64,000 nucleotides of DNA from Allocoprococcus sp004560705 (GTDB lineage: Bacteria > Bacillota > Clostridia > Lachnospirales > Lachnospiraceae): positions 17,777 through 81,776 of the forward strand of contig NZ_JBQHTK010000008.1 of NCBI RefSeq assembly GCF_052065755.1. Direction: 5' to 3'. The position numbers were made by a program, and so were the translations under genes. Each line of letters opens with the position of its first letter. The stretch's first letter is position 1. Below are positions 53,580 through 62,079 of the stretch, in pieces. The notes beneath the pieces were generated by a model, which saw only the letters and a program-made list of their open reading frames with translations, was not told the DNA's origin and did no database searches.

Positions 53580-54977
53580 ATGAGCAAAGAAAAACAGATT
53601 CGTCCCTTTGGCTGGCGGGACAAGGTCGGCTACCTGATCGGTAACCTCGGTAACGACTTCACATTCACATTTGCCAGTGTATTTTTGATGGTGTTCTACA
53701 CAAAAGTACTTGGAATCAGCCCGGGGCTTGTAGGAACCCTGTTTGTTGTAGCAAGGGTCGTTGATGCATTTACCGACGTAACGATGGGACGTATTGCCGA
53801 CAAGGCAAAGCCTGCAAAAGACGGGAAATTCAAACCATGGCTGCGCCGCATGTGCGGACCGGTGGCACTTGCCAGTTTCCTGATGTATCAGACTTCCATG
53901 GCCAACGCGCCGATGACGCTGCGCATCGTCTATATGTTTGCCACCTACCTTCTCTGGGGCAGCATTTTTTACACCGCGATCAATATTCCTTACGGTTCCA
54001 TGGCTTCTCTGATCAGTCCGGAAGCAGATGACCGTGCAGCGCTTTCTACATTTCGAAGCCTCGGTTCTGTTGTTGCCAACATCGCTGTAGGTATCGGTGC
54101 TCCGGCAATTTTGTATGCATCTGACGCAGCCGGAAACCAGATTGTAAAGGGGGAACTCTTCCCGATCGTTGCACTGGTATTTTCCGTTCTTTCAATTGCC
54201 AGCTACCTCATCTGTTACTTTATGACAACAGAACGTGTGAAAGCTACGCCTGCAGGAAACACCAAACATGTAAGTCTTGTCGAGACAGCGAAGACTCTGG
54301 TTACAAACCGTGCACTGATCGGAATCGTAATCGCTTCCATCTGCATCCTTGCAGCGCAGATTCTGAACCAGTCCATCAACCAGTATCTGTTCATCGATTA
54401 TTTCAAAGACAAGAGCGGTGTTATGGTCATGAACGCTGTGAGCATGCTTCCGGGTATCCTTCTTGCACCGGTTGCCGTTCCGCTCAGCCGTAAATTCGGT
54501 AAAAAAGAAGTAGGAATCTTCGGAAGTGTCAGCGGTGCTGTTGCCTGCTTCCTTCTGTTCATTATGAAAACCAAGTCTATGTGGACCTACATTATCATCA
54601 ACGTAATCGGATTCCTTGGATTTGGCGTATTTAACCTGATCATGTGGGCATTTATCACAGACATCATCGATGACCAGGAAATCCGCACCGGAAGCCGTGA
54701 AGACGGAACCGTTTATGCTGTATATTCATTCGCCCGCAAGCTTGGACAGGCTGTTGCCGGCGGACTTGGCGGATGGGCACTTGGCTGGATCGGATTTGAT
54801 TCTGCTGCTGTTGTTCAGACCGAAGCTGTTGTACAGGGAATTTACAATACTGCAACTTTAATCCCTGCTGTATTATACTTACTTGTAGCACTTAGTCTGA
54901 TTTTCATTTATCCACTGAGCAAGAAAAAAGTACTAAAAAACATTGAGATTCTGAAAGCGAAAAACGCTGCTAATTAG
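53580..54977 (+). CDS. GPH-family glycoside/hexuronide:cation symporter
   Basis: 465 residues, about 12 membrane segments, MFS superfamily. GPH features: GWRDKVGYLIGNLGNDF at the start, DAFTDVTMGRIADKAK with the cation-site Asp residues, and IIDDQEIRTGSREDGTVYA in the second half. It imports glycosides or glucuronides with Na+ or H+. AAAGGAG before ATG. The GH2 gene starts 12 bases after the stop, so the transported sugar is likely its substrate. Confidence 0.93.
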   Translation: MSKEKQIRPFGWRDKVGYLIGNLGNDFTFTFASVFLMVFYTKVLGISPGLVGTLFVVARVVDAFTDVTMGRIADKAKPAKDGKFKPWLRRMCGPVALASFLMYQTSMANAPMTLRIVYMFATYLLWGSIFYTAINIPYGSMASLISPEADDRAALSTFRSLGSVVANIAVGIGAPAILYASDAAGNQIVKGELFPIVALVFSVLSIASYLICYFMTTERVKATPAGNTKHVSLVETAKTLVTNRALIGIVIASICILAAQILNQSINQYLFIDYFKDKSGVMVMNAVSMLPGILLAPVAVPLSRKFGKKEVGIFGSVSGAVACFLLFIMKTKSMWTYIIINVIGFLGFGVFNLIMWAFITDIIDDQEIRTGSREDGTVYAVYSFARKLGQAVAGGLGGWALGWIGFDSAAVVQTEAVVQGIYNTATLIPAVLYLLVALSLIFIYPLSKKKVLKNIEILKAKNAAN

Positions 54978-54989
54978 GAGGAATACCGA

Positions 54990-57209
54990 ATGAGACAAAT
55001 TGTAAATCTTAATACTAAATGGGCATTTTCTAAAGAAGCCACCTGCGTTCCGGAAACCATGCCTGAGTGCTGGTACTGGGTAAACATCCCGCACACCTGG
55101 AACGCCATCGACGGGCAGGATGGGGGAAATGACCTCTACCGCGGAACTGCATTTTACGCAAGAGAACTGGAAAAATCCGAACTTCCGGAAGCAGATCAGT
55201 ATTATCTGGAGCTTTGCGGAGCCAACTCTTCCGCTTCTGTGTATGTAAACAACAAGAAAATGGGAAGCCACGACGGCGGCTATTCTACCTGGAGAGTCAA
55301 TATCACCGATGCTCTGGAAGCAAAGAACCTGATTGTAATCGAAGTAGATAACAGCGTAAATGATACTGTTTATCCGCAGCATGCAGATTTCACCTTCTAT
55401 GGTGGTCTGTACCGGAATGTAAATATCCTTGCCGTAAGTGATTCCCACTTTGATCTGGACTATTTCGGCGGCCCGGGAATCCAGGTAACGCCTGAAATCT
55501 CCGGAACTTCTGCAAATGTTACCGTAGAAGTATTTGTCACAAATAAAAAAGAATATCAGCAGATTCTCTACACCTTAAAAGATGCTTCCGGCTCTGTCGT
55601 TGCCGAAGCTAAGAGCACGGATACCAAAGCAGTATTTACACTGGAAAATGTTCATTTATGGCACGGAAAGAAGAATCCTTACCTCTATACCGCCGAAGCT
55701 GTTCTTCTGGAAAATAAAACTACACTCGACAATGTATCCACACATTTCGGATGCAGAACCTTTAAGATTGACCCGGAAAACGGATTTATTTTAAATGGAG
55801 AAGAATATCCTCTGCGCGGTGTATCCCGTCATCAGGACAGATGGGGTATCGGAAATGCACTTCTTCCGGAACACCAAGTAGAAGATATGGAGCTAATCTG
55901 CGAACTTGGAGCCACAACAATCCGCCTTGCTCATTATCAGCATGACCAGTATTTCTATGATCTTTGTGATGAGAGAGGTATGGTTGTATGGGCAGAAATT
56001 CCGTACATTTCCACTCATCTTCCAAAAGGATGTGAAAATACGATTTCCCAGATGAAAGAGCTCGTCGTACAGAACTACAATCATCCTTCCATCGTTGTCT
56101 GGGGACTTTCTAACGAAATCACCATGGGCGGCGAGTCCGATGAGGATCTTCTGGAAAACCACCATATCCTGAATGACATTGTTCATGAAATGGATAAAAC
56201 GCGCCTTACGACCATTGCCTGTCTTTCCAGCTGCAGCATGGATGACCCATATATCCAGATTCCGGATGTAGTGTCTTACAACCACTATTTCGGATGGTAC
56301 GGTGGAAATACTTCCATGAACGGACCATGGTTCGACAAGTTCCACGAAAAACATCCGAACATTCCGATCGGATGCAGCGAATATGGATGTGAGGCACTGA
56401 ACTGGCATAATTCCAATCCGGATCAGGGCGATTACACAGAGGAATATCAGGCATATTACCACGAAGAACTGATCAAACAGCTATACACACGGAAATATTT
56501 GTGGGCAACCCATGTATGGAATATGTTTGACTTCGGAGCTGACTCCCGAAATGAAGGCGGCGAAAACGGCCAGAATCATAAAGGACTTGTCACCTTTGAC
56601 CGCAAATATAAGAAAGATTCTTTCTATGCTTACAAAGCATGGCTCTCCGATGACCCGTTCGTCCATATCTGCAGCAAAAGATATGTGGACCGTGTTGAAG
56701 ATGTGACGAAAGTAACTGTTTACTCAAATCAGCCGGAAGTCGAGCTGTTTGCAAACGGAGTAAGCCTTGGAAAACAGTCTTCACCGGAACACTTCTTCTA
56801 CTTTGAAGTACCAAACAGTGGAGAAACTACCCTGATTGCCGTTGCAGGAGAATGCAAAGACGAAAGCTTCCTCCGCAAGGTCGAAGTGTTTAACGAAGAC
56901 TATCGTTTAAAAGAAAAGGGTGCAATCCTGAACTGGTTTGACATCACCGCGCCGGAAGGATATTTCTCACTGAATGATAAGTTGGAGGATATTCTGAAAA
57001 CCGAAGACGGAAAAGTACTCATTGCTGCTATGATGGAACAGATGGCAGGCGGACAGCAGGCCGCTTCCATGATTAATGAAGCCACCATGCAGATGCTTGG
57101 AAGCTTTACCCTTCTTCGCATGATCAGCATGGCAGGAATGACCGGCCTAACTGTAACAAAAGAACAACTTCTGGCTTTAAATGAACAGTTGAATCAGATT
57201 AAGAAATAA
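54990..57209 (+). CDS. glycoside hydrolase family 2 (beta-galactosidase/beta-glucuronidase type)
   Basis: 739 residues. Sugar-binding jelly roll (residues 1-170), Ig-like domain (to about 265), TIM barrel with acid/base E376 in GLSNEIT and nucleophile E464 in GCSEYG, then an Ig-like domain and an extra C-terminal 75-residue helical, Met-rich module. GQNHKGL carries an NxKG motif seen in beta-glucuronidases, but similar strings occur in related beta-galactosidases, so specificity stays open. No signal peptide: it works in the cytoplasm on sugar brought in by the GPH symporter. AGGAGG before ATG. Confidence 0.92.
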   Translation: MRQIVNLNTKWAFSKEATCVPETMPECWYWVNIPHTWNAIDGQDGGNDLYRGTAFYARELEKSELPEADQYYLELCGANSSASVYVNNKKMGSHDGGYSTWRVNITDALEAKNLIVIEVDNSVNDTVYPQHADFTFYGGLYRNVNILAVSDSHFDLDYFGGPGIQVTPEISGTSANVTVEVFVTNKKEYQQILYTLKDASGSVVAEAKSTDTKAVFTLENVHLWHGKKNPYLYTAEAVLLENKTTLDNVSTHFGCRTFKIDPENGFILNGEEYPLRGVSRHQDRWGIGNALLPEHQVEDMELICELGATTIRLAHYQHDQYFYDLCDERGMVVWAEIPYISTHLPKGCENTISQMKELVVQNYNHPSIVVWGLSNEITMGGESDEDLLENHHILNDIVHEMDKTRLTTIACLSSCSMDDPYIQIPDVVSYNHYFGWYGGNTSMNGPWFDKFHEKHPNIPIGCSEYGCEALNWHNSNPDQGDYTEEYQAYYHEELIKQLYTRKYLWATHVWNMFDFGADSRNEGGENGQNHKGLVTFDRKYKKDSFYAYKAWLSDDPFVHICSKRYVDRVEDVTKVTVYSNQPEVELFANGVSLGKQSSPEHFFYFEVPNSGETTLIAVAGECKDESFLRKVEVFNEDYRLKEKGAILNWFDITAPEGYFSLNDKLEDILKTEDGKVLIAAMMEQMAGGQQAASMINEATMQMLGSFTLLRMISMAGMTGLTVTKEQLLALNEQLNQIKK

Positions 57210-57220
57210 GTACTCTTCTA

Positions 57221-57264
57221 AAAGAGGCAAAGCAATCTGCCAATATGGCACGCTTTGCCTCTTT
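57221..57264. terminator. terminator of the symporter-GH2 operon
   Basis: AAAGAGGCAAAGC (57221-57233) pairs with GCTTTGCCTCTTT (57252-57264); A/T flanks serve both convergent genes. Confidence 0.85.
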
Positions 57265-57279
57265 ATCAATTTACTTCAT

Positions 57280-58038
57280 TTACAAAAACATATTCAGCCT
57301 TACCGGAACTCTCTTTTTCCGTTCCCATGTTTTCACCATCTGTTCCTTAAGAAACTCGATAAATACTGAAATCTGACCCGTTTTATCATACACAGCCAAA
57401 GCCATGTAATATGTTCTCTTATCCTCACTATACAAAATCAATGGCGGATAATCATGGGTCATAAGATAGTAATTCATCAAAGTTCTTCCTACCCGTCCAT
57501 TTCCATCAGCAAATGGATGAATCTCTTCGAAGCGAAGATGCAAATATGCCGCAATCGTCATTACATCTTTACCTTCTGCTTCTTCTATCTCATCAAGTAA
57601 TTCTCGTAATTCATCTTCCACTTCATCTGGAGGCGTTCCAATTCCATCTCCCGTCACATAATCATATGCCTTGAATTTCCCCGGGCGCTCTCCTTTCTTA
57701 TATCTGATTTCATCGTAACACCCTTTCATAAGTTGATAGTGTAATTCCTGAATAAACTCTATTGTGATGTTTTCTTTTTCTATAATCTGATCTATCAAAC
57801 CTTCAAAACAGTCTTTCTGATTCTTAATTTCAAACAAGGTACGTAGGTCTCCTGTATAATTTACCACGCATCCGTTTTCAAAAATTTCTCTTGTATCATG
57901 AAGTGTAATCGTGTCATTCTCAATCTTTCCAGAGTGGTAGGCAAAGAGAATCTTATAATTATCCAACAAAGTAAGAATATCTTCTCTTGTTTCTTTCTTT
58001 TCTTCTTTCCACCACTTCAGAATTTCTTCGTATTTCAT
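57280..58038 (-). CDS. Fic-domain AMP transferase
   Basis: 252 residues from ATG 58038 (GTG 58053 possible; ribosome site weak). The full Fic motif HPFADGNGRVGR lies at 174-185, so transfer of AMP to a target hydroxyl is expected. An inhibitory helix motif (S/T)xxxE(G/N) is present N-terminally as SGKIEN (36-41), placing it in the self-inhibited class II. Target unknown. No separate antitoxin gene beside it. Confidence 0.9.
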   Translation of the reverse strand: MKYEEILKWWKEEKKETREDILTLLDNYKILFAYHSGKIENDTITLHDTREIFENGCVVNYTGDLRTLFEIKNQKDCFEGLIDQIIEKENITIEFIQELHYQLMKGCYDEIRYKKGERPGKFKAYDYVTGDGIGTPPDEVEDELRELLDEIEEAEGKDVMTIAAYLHLRFEEIHPFADGNGRVGRTLMNYYLMTHDYPPLILYSEDKRTYYMALAVYDKTGQISVFIEFLKEQMVKTWERKKRVPVRLNMFL

Positions 58039-58121
58039 GCTCTTCAACCCCACTTAAAATGATATAAGACTATTATACCCTTTCAATCTATATAGGCACA
58101 ATCAGTTTATAAACTTTTATA

Positions 58122-58160
58122 GAGAAAAATCCCCCACAGTGTTATTCACTGTGAGGGATG
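58122..58160 (-). terminator. terminator of the LPXTG-like protein gene
   Basis: Minus-strand CCCTCACAGTG pairs with CACTGTGGGGG, followed by ATTTTTC. Confidence 0.8.
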
Positions 58161-58173
58161 AAGTTCATATTAA

Positions 58174-59136
58174 TTATGCGTTATGTTTTCTCTTCTTGTC
58201 ATAGATAACAACGCCTGTACCAACTACTCCTGCAAGAGCAATTGTTGTAACCCAAAGGATTACGCTGCTTTCATCACCGGTCTTCGGTGCTTTCTTTGTG
58301 TTATCTACAGTAGTCTTGTTGGTATTTGTAGCAGCCGGTTTGTTCTGATTGTTGTTATCAGCCGGTTTAACAGGATCTACAGGATTAACTGGGTTTACTG
58401 GATCAACTGGGTCTACCGGATCTACCGGATCTACCGGATCTACTGGGCCTACCGGATCTACTGGGCCTACCGGATCTTTATCAAGTTTATCAATTGGTCT
58501 TGTTTCTTCTGCATCGCCTCTTGTGCAATGTCTCTCTTCTTCGCCTTCTTCTTCAGTAGTAGGCTCTTTCACAACTTCCCATTCTGTCCAGTCATGTCCT
58601 AATGGATCAAGTATTTCTGTCTCTTTGTGACCACAGCAAATACATTCTTTTACAACAGATCCTGGTTCTGTACAAGTAGGTTCTGTAACAACAGGCTCTC
58701 CATAAATACATGTATGCTTCATGTTAACAGTAACTACATTAACATTCTTAACAACTTCCTGCGGGCATGTATTAATGTAATAATAACGATATTTCGCAAG
58801 AGAAAGATCACCAATGCTTGATGTAACTGATGTAATAGTCTGACATGGACACTTCGGTACTAATGAAATGCTGTATCTTCCGGTAATAGCATCTGCATAT
58901 TGCACTGACTCAGTTGCATACAATAAATCATCCACTGTCTTCCCCTCGAGTGAGCCATCTTCTGGAATGTCTGTTACATTAACATTCACTGTTGTGCAAT
59001 AAGTTCCACCACACAGAGCTGCGCGGTATGTAGGTATTTGTTTTGAAAGTGTCTCATCTTTTGCAAGTGCGGTCGTTGAAATCAAACCGATTGCGAGACA
59101 ACTTGTCAGCAGCAGGCTGACTAATTTTTTTTTCAT
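58174..59136 (-). CDS. secreted, sortase-anchored surface protein with VDP repeat
   Basis: 320 residues. Signal peptide (MKKKLVSLLLTSCLAIGLISTT...ALA), a Cys-rich domain (GGTYCTTVNVNV, PKCPCQTI), then a CxxC/GHxW module (CICCGHKETEILDPLGHDWTEW) shared with the next two proteins, a stalk of V(D/G/N)P units (residues about 220-258), and a wall-sorting end: APKTGDESS, membrane segment and KKRKHNA. PKTGD departs from strict LPXTG but is a common clostridial form. Likely a displayed stalk protein; ligand unknown. Confidence 0.85.
   Translation of the reverse strand: MKKKLVSLLLTSCLAIGLISTTALAKDETLSKQIPTYRAALCGGTYCTTVNVNVTDIPEDGSLEGKTVDDLLYATESVQYADAITGRYSISLVPKCPCQTITSVTSSIGDLSLAKYRYYYINTCPQEVVKNVNVVTVNMKHTCIYGEPVVTEPTCTEPGSVVKECICCGHKETEILDPLGHDWTEWEVVKEPTTEEEGEEERHCTRGDAEETRPIDKLDKDPVGPVDPVGPVDPVDPVDPVDPVDPVNPVNPVDPVKPADNNNQNKPAATNTNKTTVDNTKKAPKTGDESSVILWVTTIALAGVVGTGVVIYDKKRKHNA
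58367..58480. repeat. 9-bp tandem repeat coding the VDP stalk
   Basis: Units of GGATCTACC/GGGTCTACC type (Val-Asp-Pro and Val-Gly-Pro on the minus strand), about twelve copies, all in frame. Confidence 0.85.
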
Positions 59137-59372
59137 AAAAGTCCTCCTTTTTTCTCCCCTTATTTGGAATCAACTGTAATTTTCTGTAGACTTCTCCACG
59201 CTTATCAGCATCGTATCATATCTATATTTTTTTTGCAACACCTTTTATATAAATGTGTGAATTTTGTGAATTTTTTCCTGTTTTTTATTCAAGTACGCCT
59301 CGGCGTACTTGCTGCGAGGTGGGAGTCTTATCTTCTTTCAAGATAAAAATAATCTTTTTGATACTCTATTAA
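59137..59372. other. intergenic region with 20-base near-palindrome
   Basis: AAGTACGCCTCGGCGTACTT (59291-59310) has perfect 9-bp arms, and TTATCTT/AAGATAA (59328-59347) forms a smaller hairpin. Neither has a proper U run; one may end the ChW gene upstream or be an operator for the stalk-protein gene. Confidence 0.4.
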
Positions 59373-61970
59373 CTACTTTTGTTTATATGATACCATTGTA
59401 CTGGTCGGAGCGTCTTCTCCCTTTGGAATAAGCTGTATCTGAATGGCTTCTAACCTGTACGAATACCCAGCCGTTCCAGCCGGTGCACCATTTTTAGCCC
59501 ATCCCATCCATCCAAAATTTTGTGCATGAACTCTGTAGTATACATCGTAATGTTCAGCCATCTCTCCGGTAAGCTTTATTCGAATTGCCTCCAACCGCTT
59601 TGATTTGCCGGAAGTTCCACTCGTGTTCCCATTTGCCTTCCAAGCAGCCTCATCTACAGCCTCCCAGCCAATATTCTGAATATGGGTTGTATATATTACG
59701 CTTCCATCATACTTTTGATTTTCCAACTTAATCTGGATAGCTTCAAGTCTTTTTGATTCACCGGATGTACCACTCACAGCACCATTCATCTTCCAACCTT
59801 GCTTCCACCCATAATCCTGAATATGGGTCTGGTAAGATATCGTTTTCATAATATAAGGTTTATCCGTTTTCCCCGGTGCCTGACCACTCTTTTGAATCAA
59901 TATAATTTCAATCGCTTCGAGACGTTTACTAAGTCCACTGGTCCCAGCTTCCTCACCATTTTTTGCCCAATCTAACCATCCATAATCCTGTGCATGTACC
60001 CTATAATAAATATCGTATTTTTCTTTCATTTCACCGGATAACCTGATTCGTATTGCTTCCAGGCGCTTGGATTTTCCAGACGTTCCGCTTACCTCTCCAT
60101 CTTCTTTCCAGTCGTCTTCACCCTTATTTTCCCAACCGATATCCTGAATATGCGTTGTATATTGAACTGAGCCCTGATATTTGGAATCAGCAATCTGAAT
60201 CTGAATGGCTTCTAGACGCTTGGATTCTCCAGAAGTCCCACTGGTTTCACCATTTTCCTTCCATCCTTGCCTCCATCCATAATCCTGAATATGGGTCTGG
60301 TACATCACACTTGCTCCAGTTACAGTTACCACACAGGTATCCATTTTTCCACCTACAGATGCTGTGATTGTTGCGGTTCCGATTTTTTTCCCCGTTACTT
60401 TCGCATTGCCATCCTCATTTTCCACAATAGCGATGCTCTCGTCGTCACTTTTCCACTCAACCTCTTCCGGCTTTTCCGCTATCGGATCACAAGTCGCTGT
60501 CAGTGTAATACTTTCTCCTGTTTCCAGGCTGCACTGTGATTTATTTATTGTAATACTGTTTGCCGTAAGTACCGGAATTTCCTCAGTGACCTCATTTCCA
60601 CAAACTGTACATGTAGCCTTTTGAAGTCCTGTCTCTTTGTATGTTGCAGATTCTACGGTCATCCATTCTCCATAAGTATGCTCCCCGGTTGGCAGAACTG
60701 TAACTTCCTTTGTATCAGACACAGAACCAATTTCATTACCTTCGTCATCTTTTACTGTAGCAACAGCTATGTAAACATCTTTCCCCTGTTCTCCACATGT
60801 TGGCTTAACACTATTTTCTTCATCTATTGCAACAACCGCTTCCAGATTTTTATTCGTGTCCCCGCAAATGCTGCATACCAGATCTGCCTTGGCTGCTGTA
60901 TATCCGTTCACTGCTCCTTCTTCATCTGTACTCTCTGTCCATGTAAATGTCCCCTCATACTGATGATGACCAGGTTCACACATCACCGGAATCACATAAT
61001 CTTCCCCGCTCATCGGATAAGCATTATAAAATTCATCCGTCGCATAATCCTCATCACGTGTATGATTCGGGAAATTATCTTCACACTTCAGGAAATATTC
61101 ATATGTCTCTTCTCCGGCATCCCATGTGGTATCAAGATTATAATAAAGATCATTCAACTCTACAATATTCCATCCATGGGTTTCCGATTTTGTCTTTCCT
61201 GGGATCAATCGATTATCTACTCCCAGTTCCAATGCCATCCTGTAAAATAACAAAGCATATCCCTGGCAAACAGCCTTTCCATCAACCAAAGCTCCATATG
61301 CGGAAAACTGAAGCCTGTAGTCTTCATCATCCTTATGTTCATTATCATACTCGACATGACTGCAAATATAATCGTAAATGCCTCTGACTTTCTGATAATC
61401 ACTTTTATTATATACATTCAATTCGTCCAGTACTTCCTGAACACGTTCCGTGACAATCTCTTCCTGCTCTGCATTCGTGTTATAAGTAAATGTAAACACG
61501 AAATTCATTTTACATACATTTCCCAGATCTTCTTTAGTTCCTCCGACCTTTACCGTTTTAAAACTTGCCAGAAGATAATCGCCTTCAATTGGATCCCCGG
61601 TATGCTTGCAGGCAAGCTTCACAATCTCTGTACCGAGCCCATTCACATATGCATCGGCCTGATAATATACTTTAATAGTTTCCTGTCTTTGCTTCATTCC
61701 TTCACGAAGTATGGCTGCACATTCTTCCTTAGAAGTCAGATATTCAATTTTCTCATTCGCATAAGAAGAGATAGAATTACTATTATTCTTTGTCTCAAGA
61801 TTAGATTCCTGAACCAGACCTTCGTAGATAGGACTCACATACTCCTCAGAAATAATATTACTCTCATACTGCATGTTTGAATTATCTTCCGCAATAGCAA
61901 GAATACTCTGAGAAGCAATTATTGCAGCCGCAAGAAATAATGCAGTAATTTTTCTTATTCCCTTTTTCAT
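59373..61970 (-). CDS. secreted transglutaminase-like protein with Ig-like domain and six ChW repeats
   Basis: 865 residues. Signal peptide (ITALFLAAAIIASQSILAIA). A transglutaminase/cysteine-protease-like domain follows with a complete triad C235 (AVCQGYA), H265 (THGWNI), D280 (NLDTTWD). Then GHHxY/CxxC modules (CSICGD, CTVCGN), a BIG2-type Ig domain (ITINKSQCSLETGESITLTA) and, from about residue 555, six clostridial hydrophobic-W repeats arranged as two sets of three types: YxTHIQDYGWxxGW, YTTHIQxIGW, YYRVHAQxxGW, each ending KRLEAI(Q/R/E)I. ChW repeats are thought to bind cell-wall or surface sugars or proteins. Confidence 0.9.
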   Translation of the reverse strand: MKKGIRKITALFLAAAIIASQSILAIAEDNSNMQYESNIISEEYVSPIYEGLVQESNLETKNNSNSISSYANEKIEYLTSKEECAAILREGMKQRQETIKVYYQADAYVNGLGTEIVKLACKHTGDPIEGDYLLASFKTVKVGGTKEDLGNVCKMNFVFTFTYNTNAEQEEIVTERVQEVLDELNVYNKSDYQKVRGIYDYICSHVEYDNEHKDDEDYRLQFSAYGALVDGKAVCQGYALLFYRMALELGVDNRLIPGKTKSETHGWNIVELNDLYYNLDTTWDAGEETYEYFLKCEDNFPNHTRDEDYATDEFYNAYPMSGEDYVIPVMCEPGHHQYEGTFTWTESTDEEGAVNGYTAAKADLVCSICGDTNKNLEAVVAIDEENSVKPTCGEQGKDVYIAVATVKDDEGNEIGSVSDTKEVTVLPTGEHTYGEWMTVESATYKETGLQKATCTVCGNEVTEEIPVLTANSITINKSQCSLETGESITLTATCDPIAEKPEEVEWKSDDESIAIVENEDGNAKVTGKKIGTATITASVGGKMDTCVVTVTGASVMYQTHIQDYGWRQGWKENGETSGTSGESKRLEAIQIQIADSKYQGSVQYTTHIQDIGWENKGEDDWKEDGEVSGTSGKSKRLEAIRIRLSGEMKEKYDIYYRVHAQDYGWLDWAKNGEEAGTSGLSKRLEAIEIILIQKSGQAPGKTDKPYIMKTISYQTHIQDYGWKQGWKMNGAVSGTSGESKRLEAIQIKLENQKYDGSVIYTTHIQNIGWEAVDEAAWKANGNTSGTSGKSKRLEAIRIKLTGEMAEHYDVYYRVHAQNFGWMGWAKNGAPAGTAGYSYRLEAIQIQLIPKGEDAPTSTMVSYKQK

Positions 61971-62010
61971 AAACGTTATCTCGCGCTCCCTTTTTTATAA
62001 TACTTTGTTC

Positions 62011-62043
62011 AAAAAGGACCACTGTTTTCACAGCAGTCCTTTC
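62011..62043 (-). terminator. terminator of the second ChW protein gene
   Basis: Minus-strand AAAGGAC-CTG pairs with CAG-GTCCTTT, followed by TTTTTG. Confidence 0.75.
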
Positions 62044-62079
62044 TGATTCAAAGTATTATGCTAGCAAATACTTATCATA

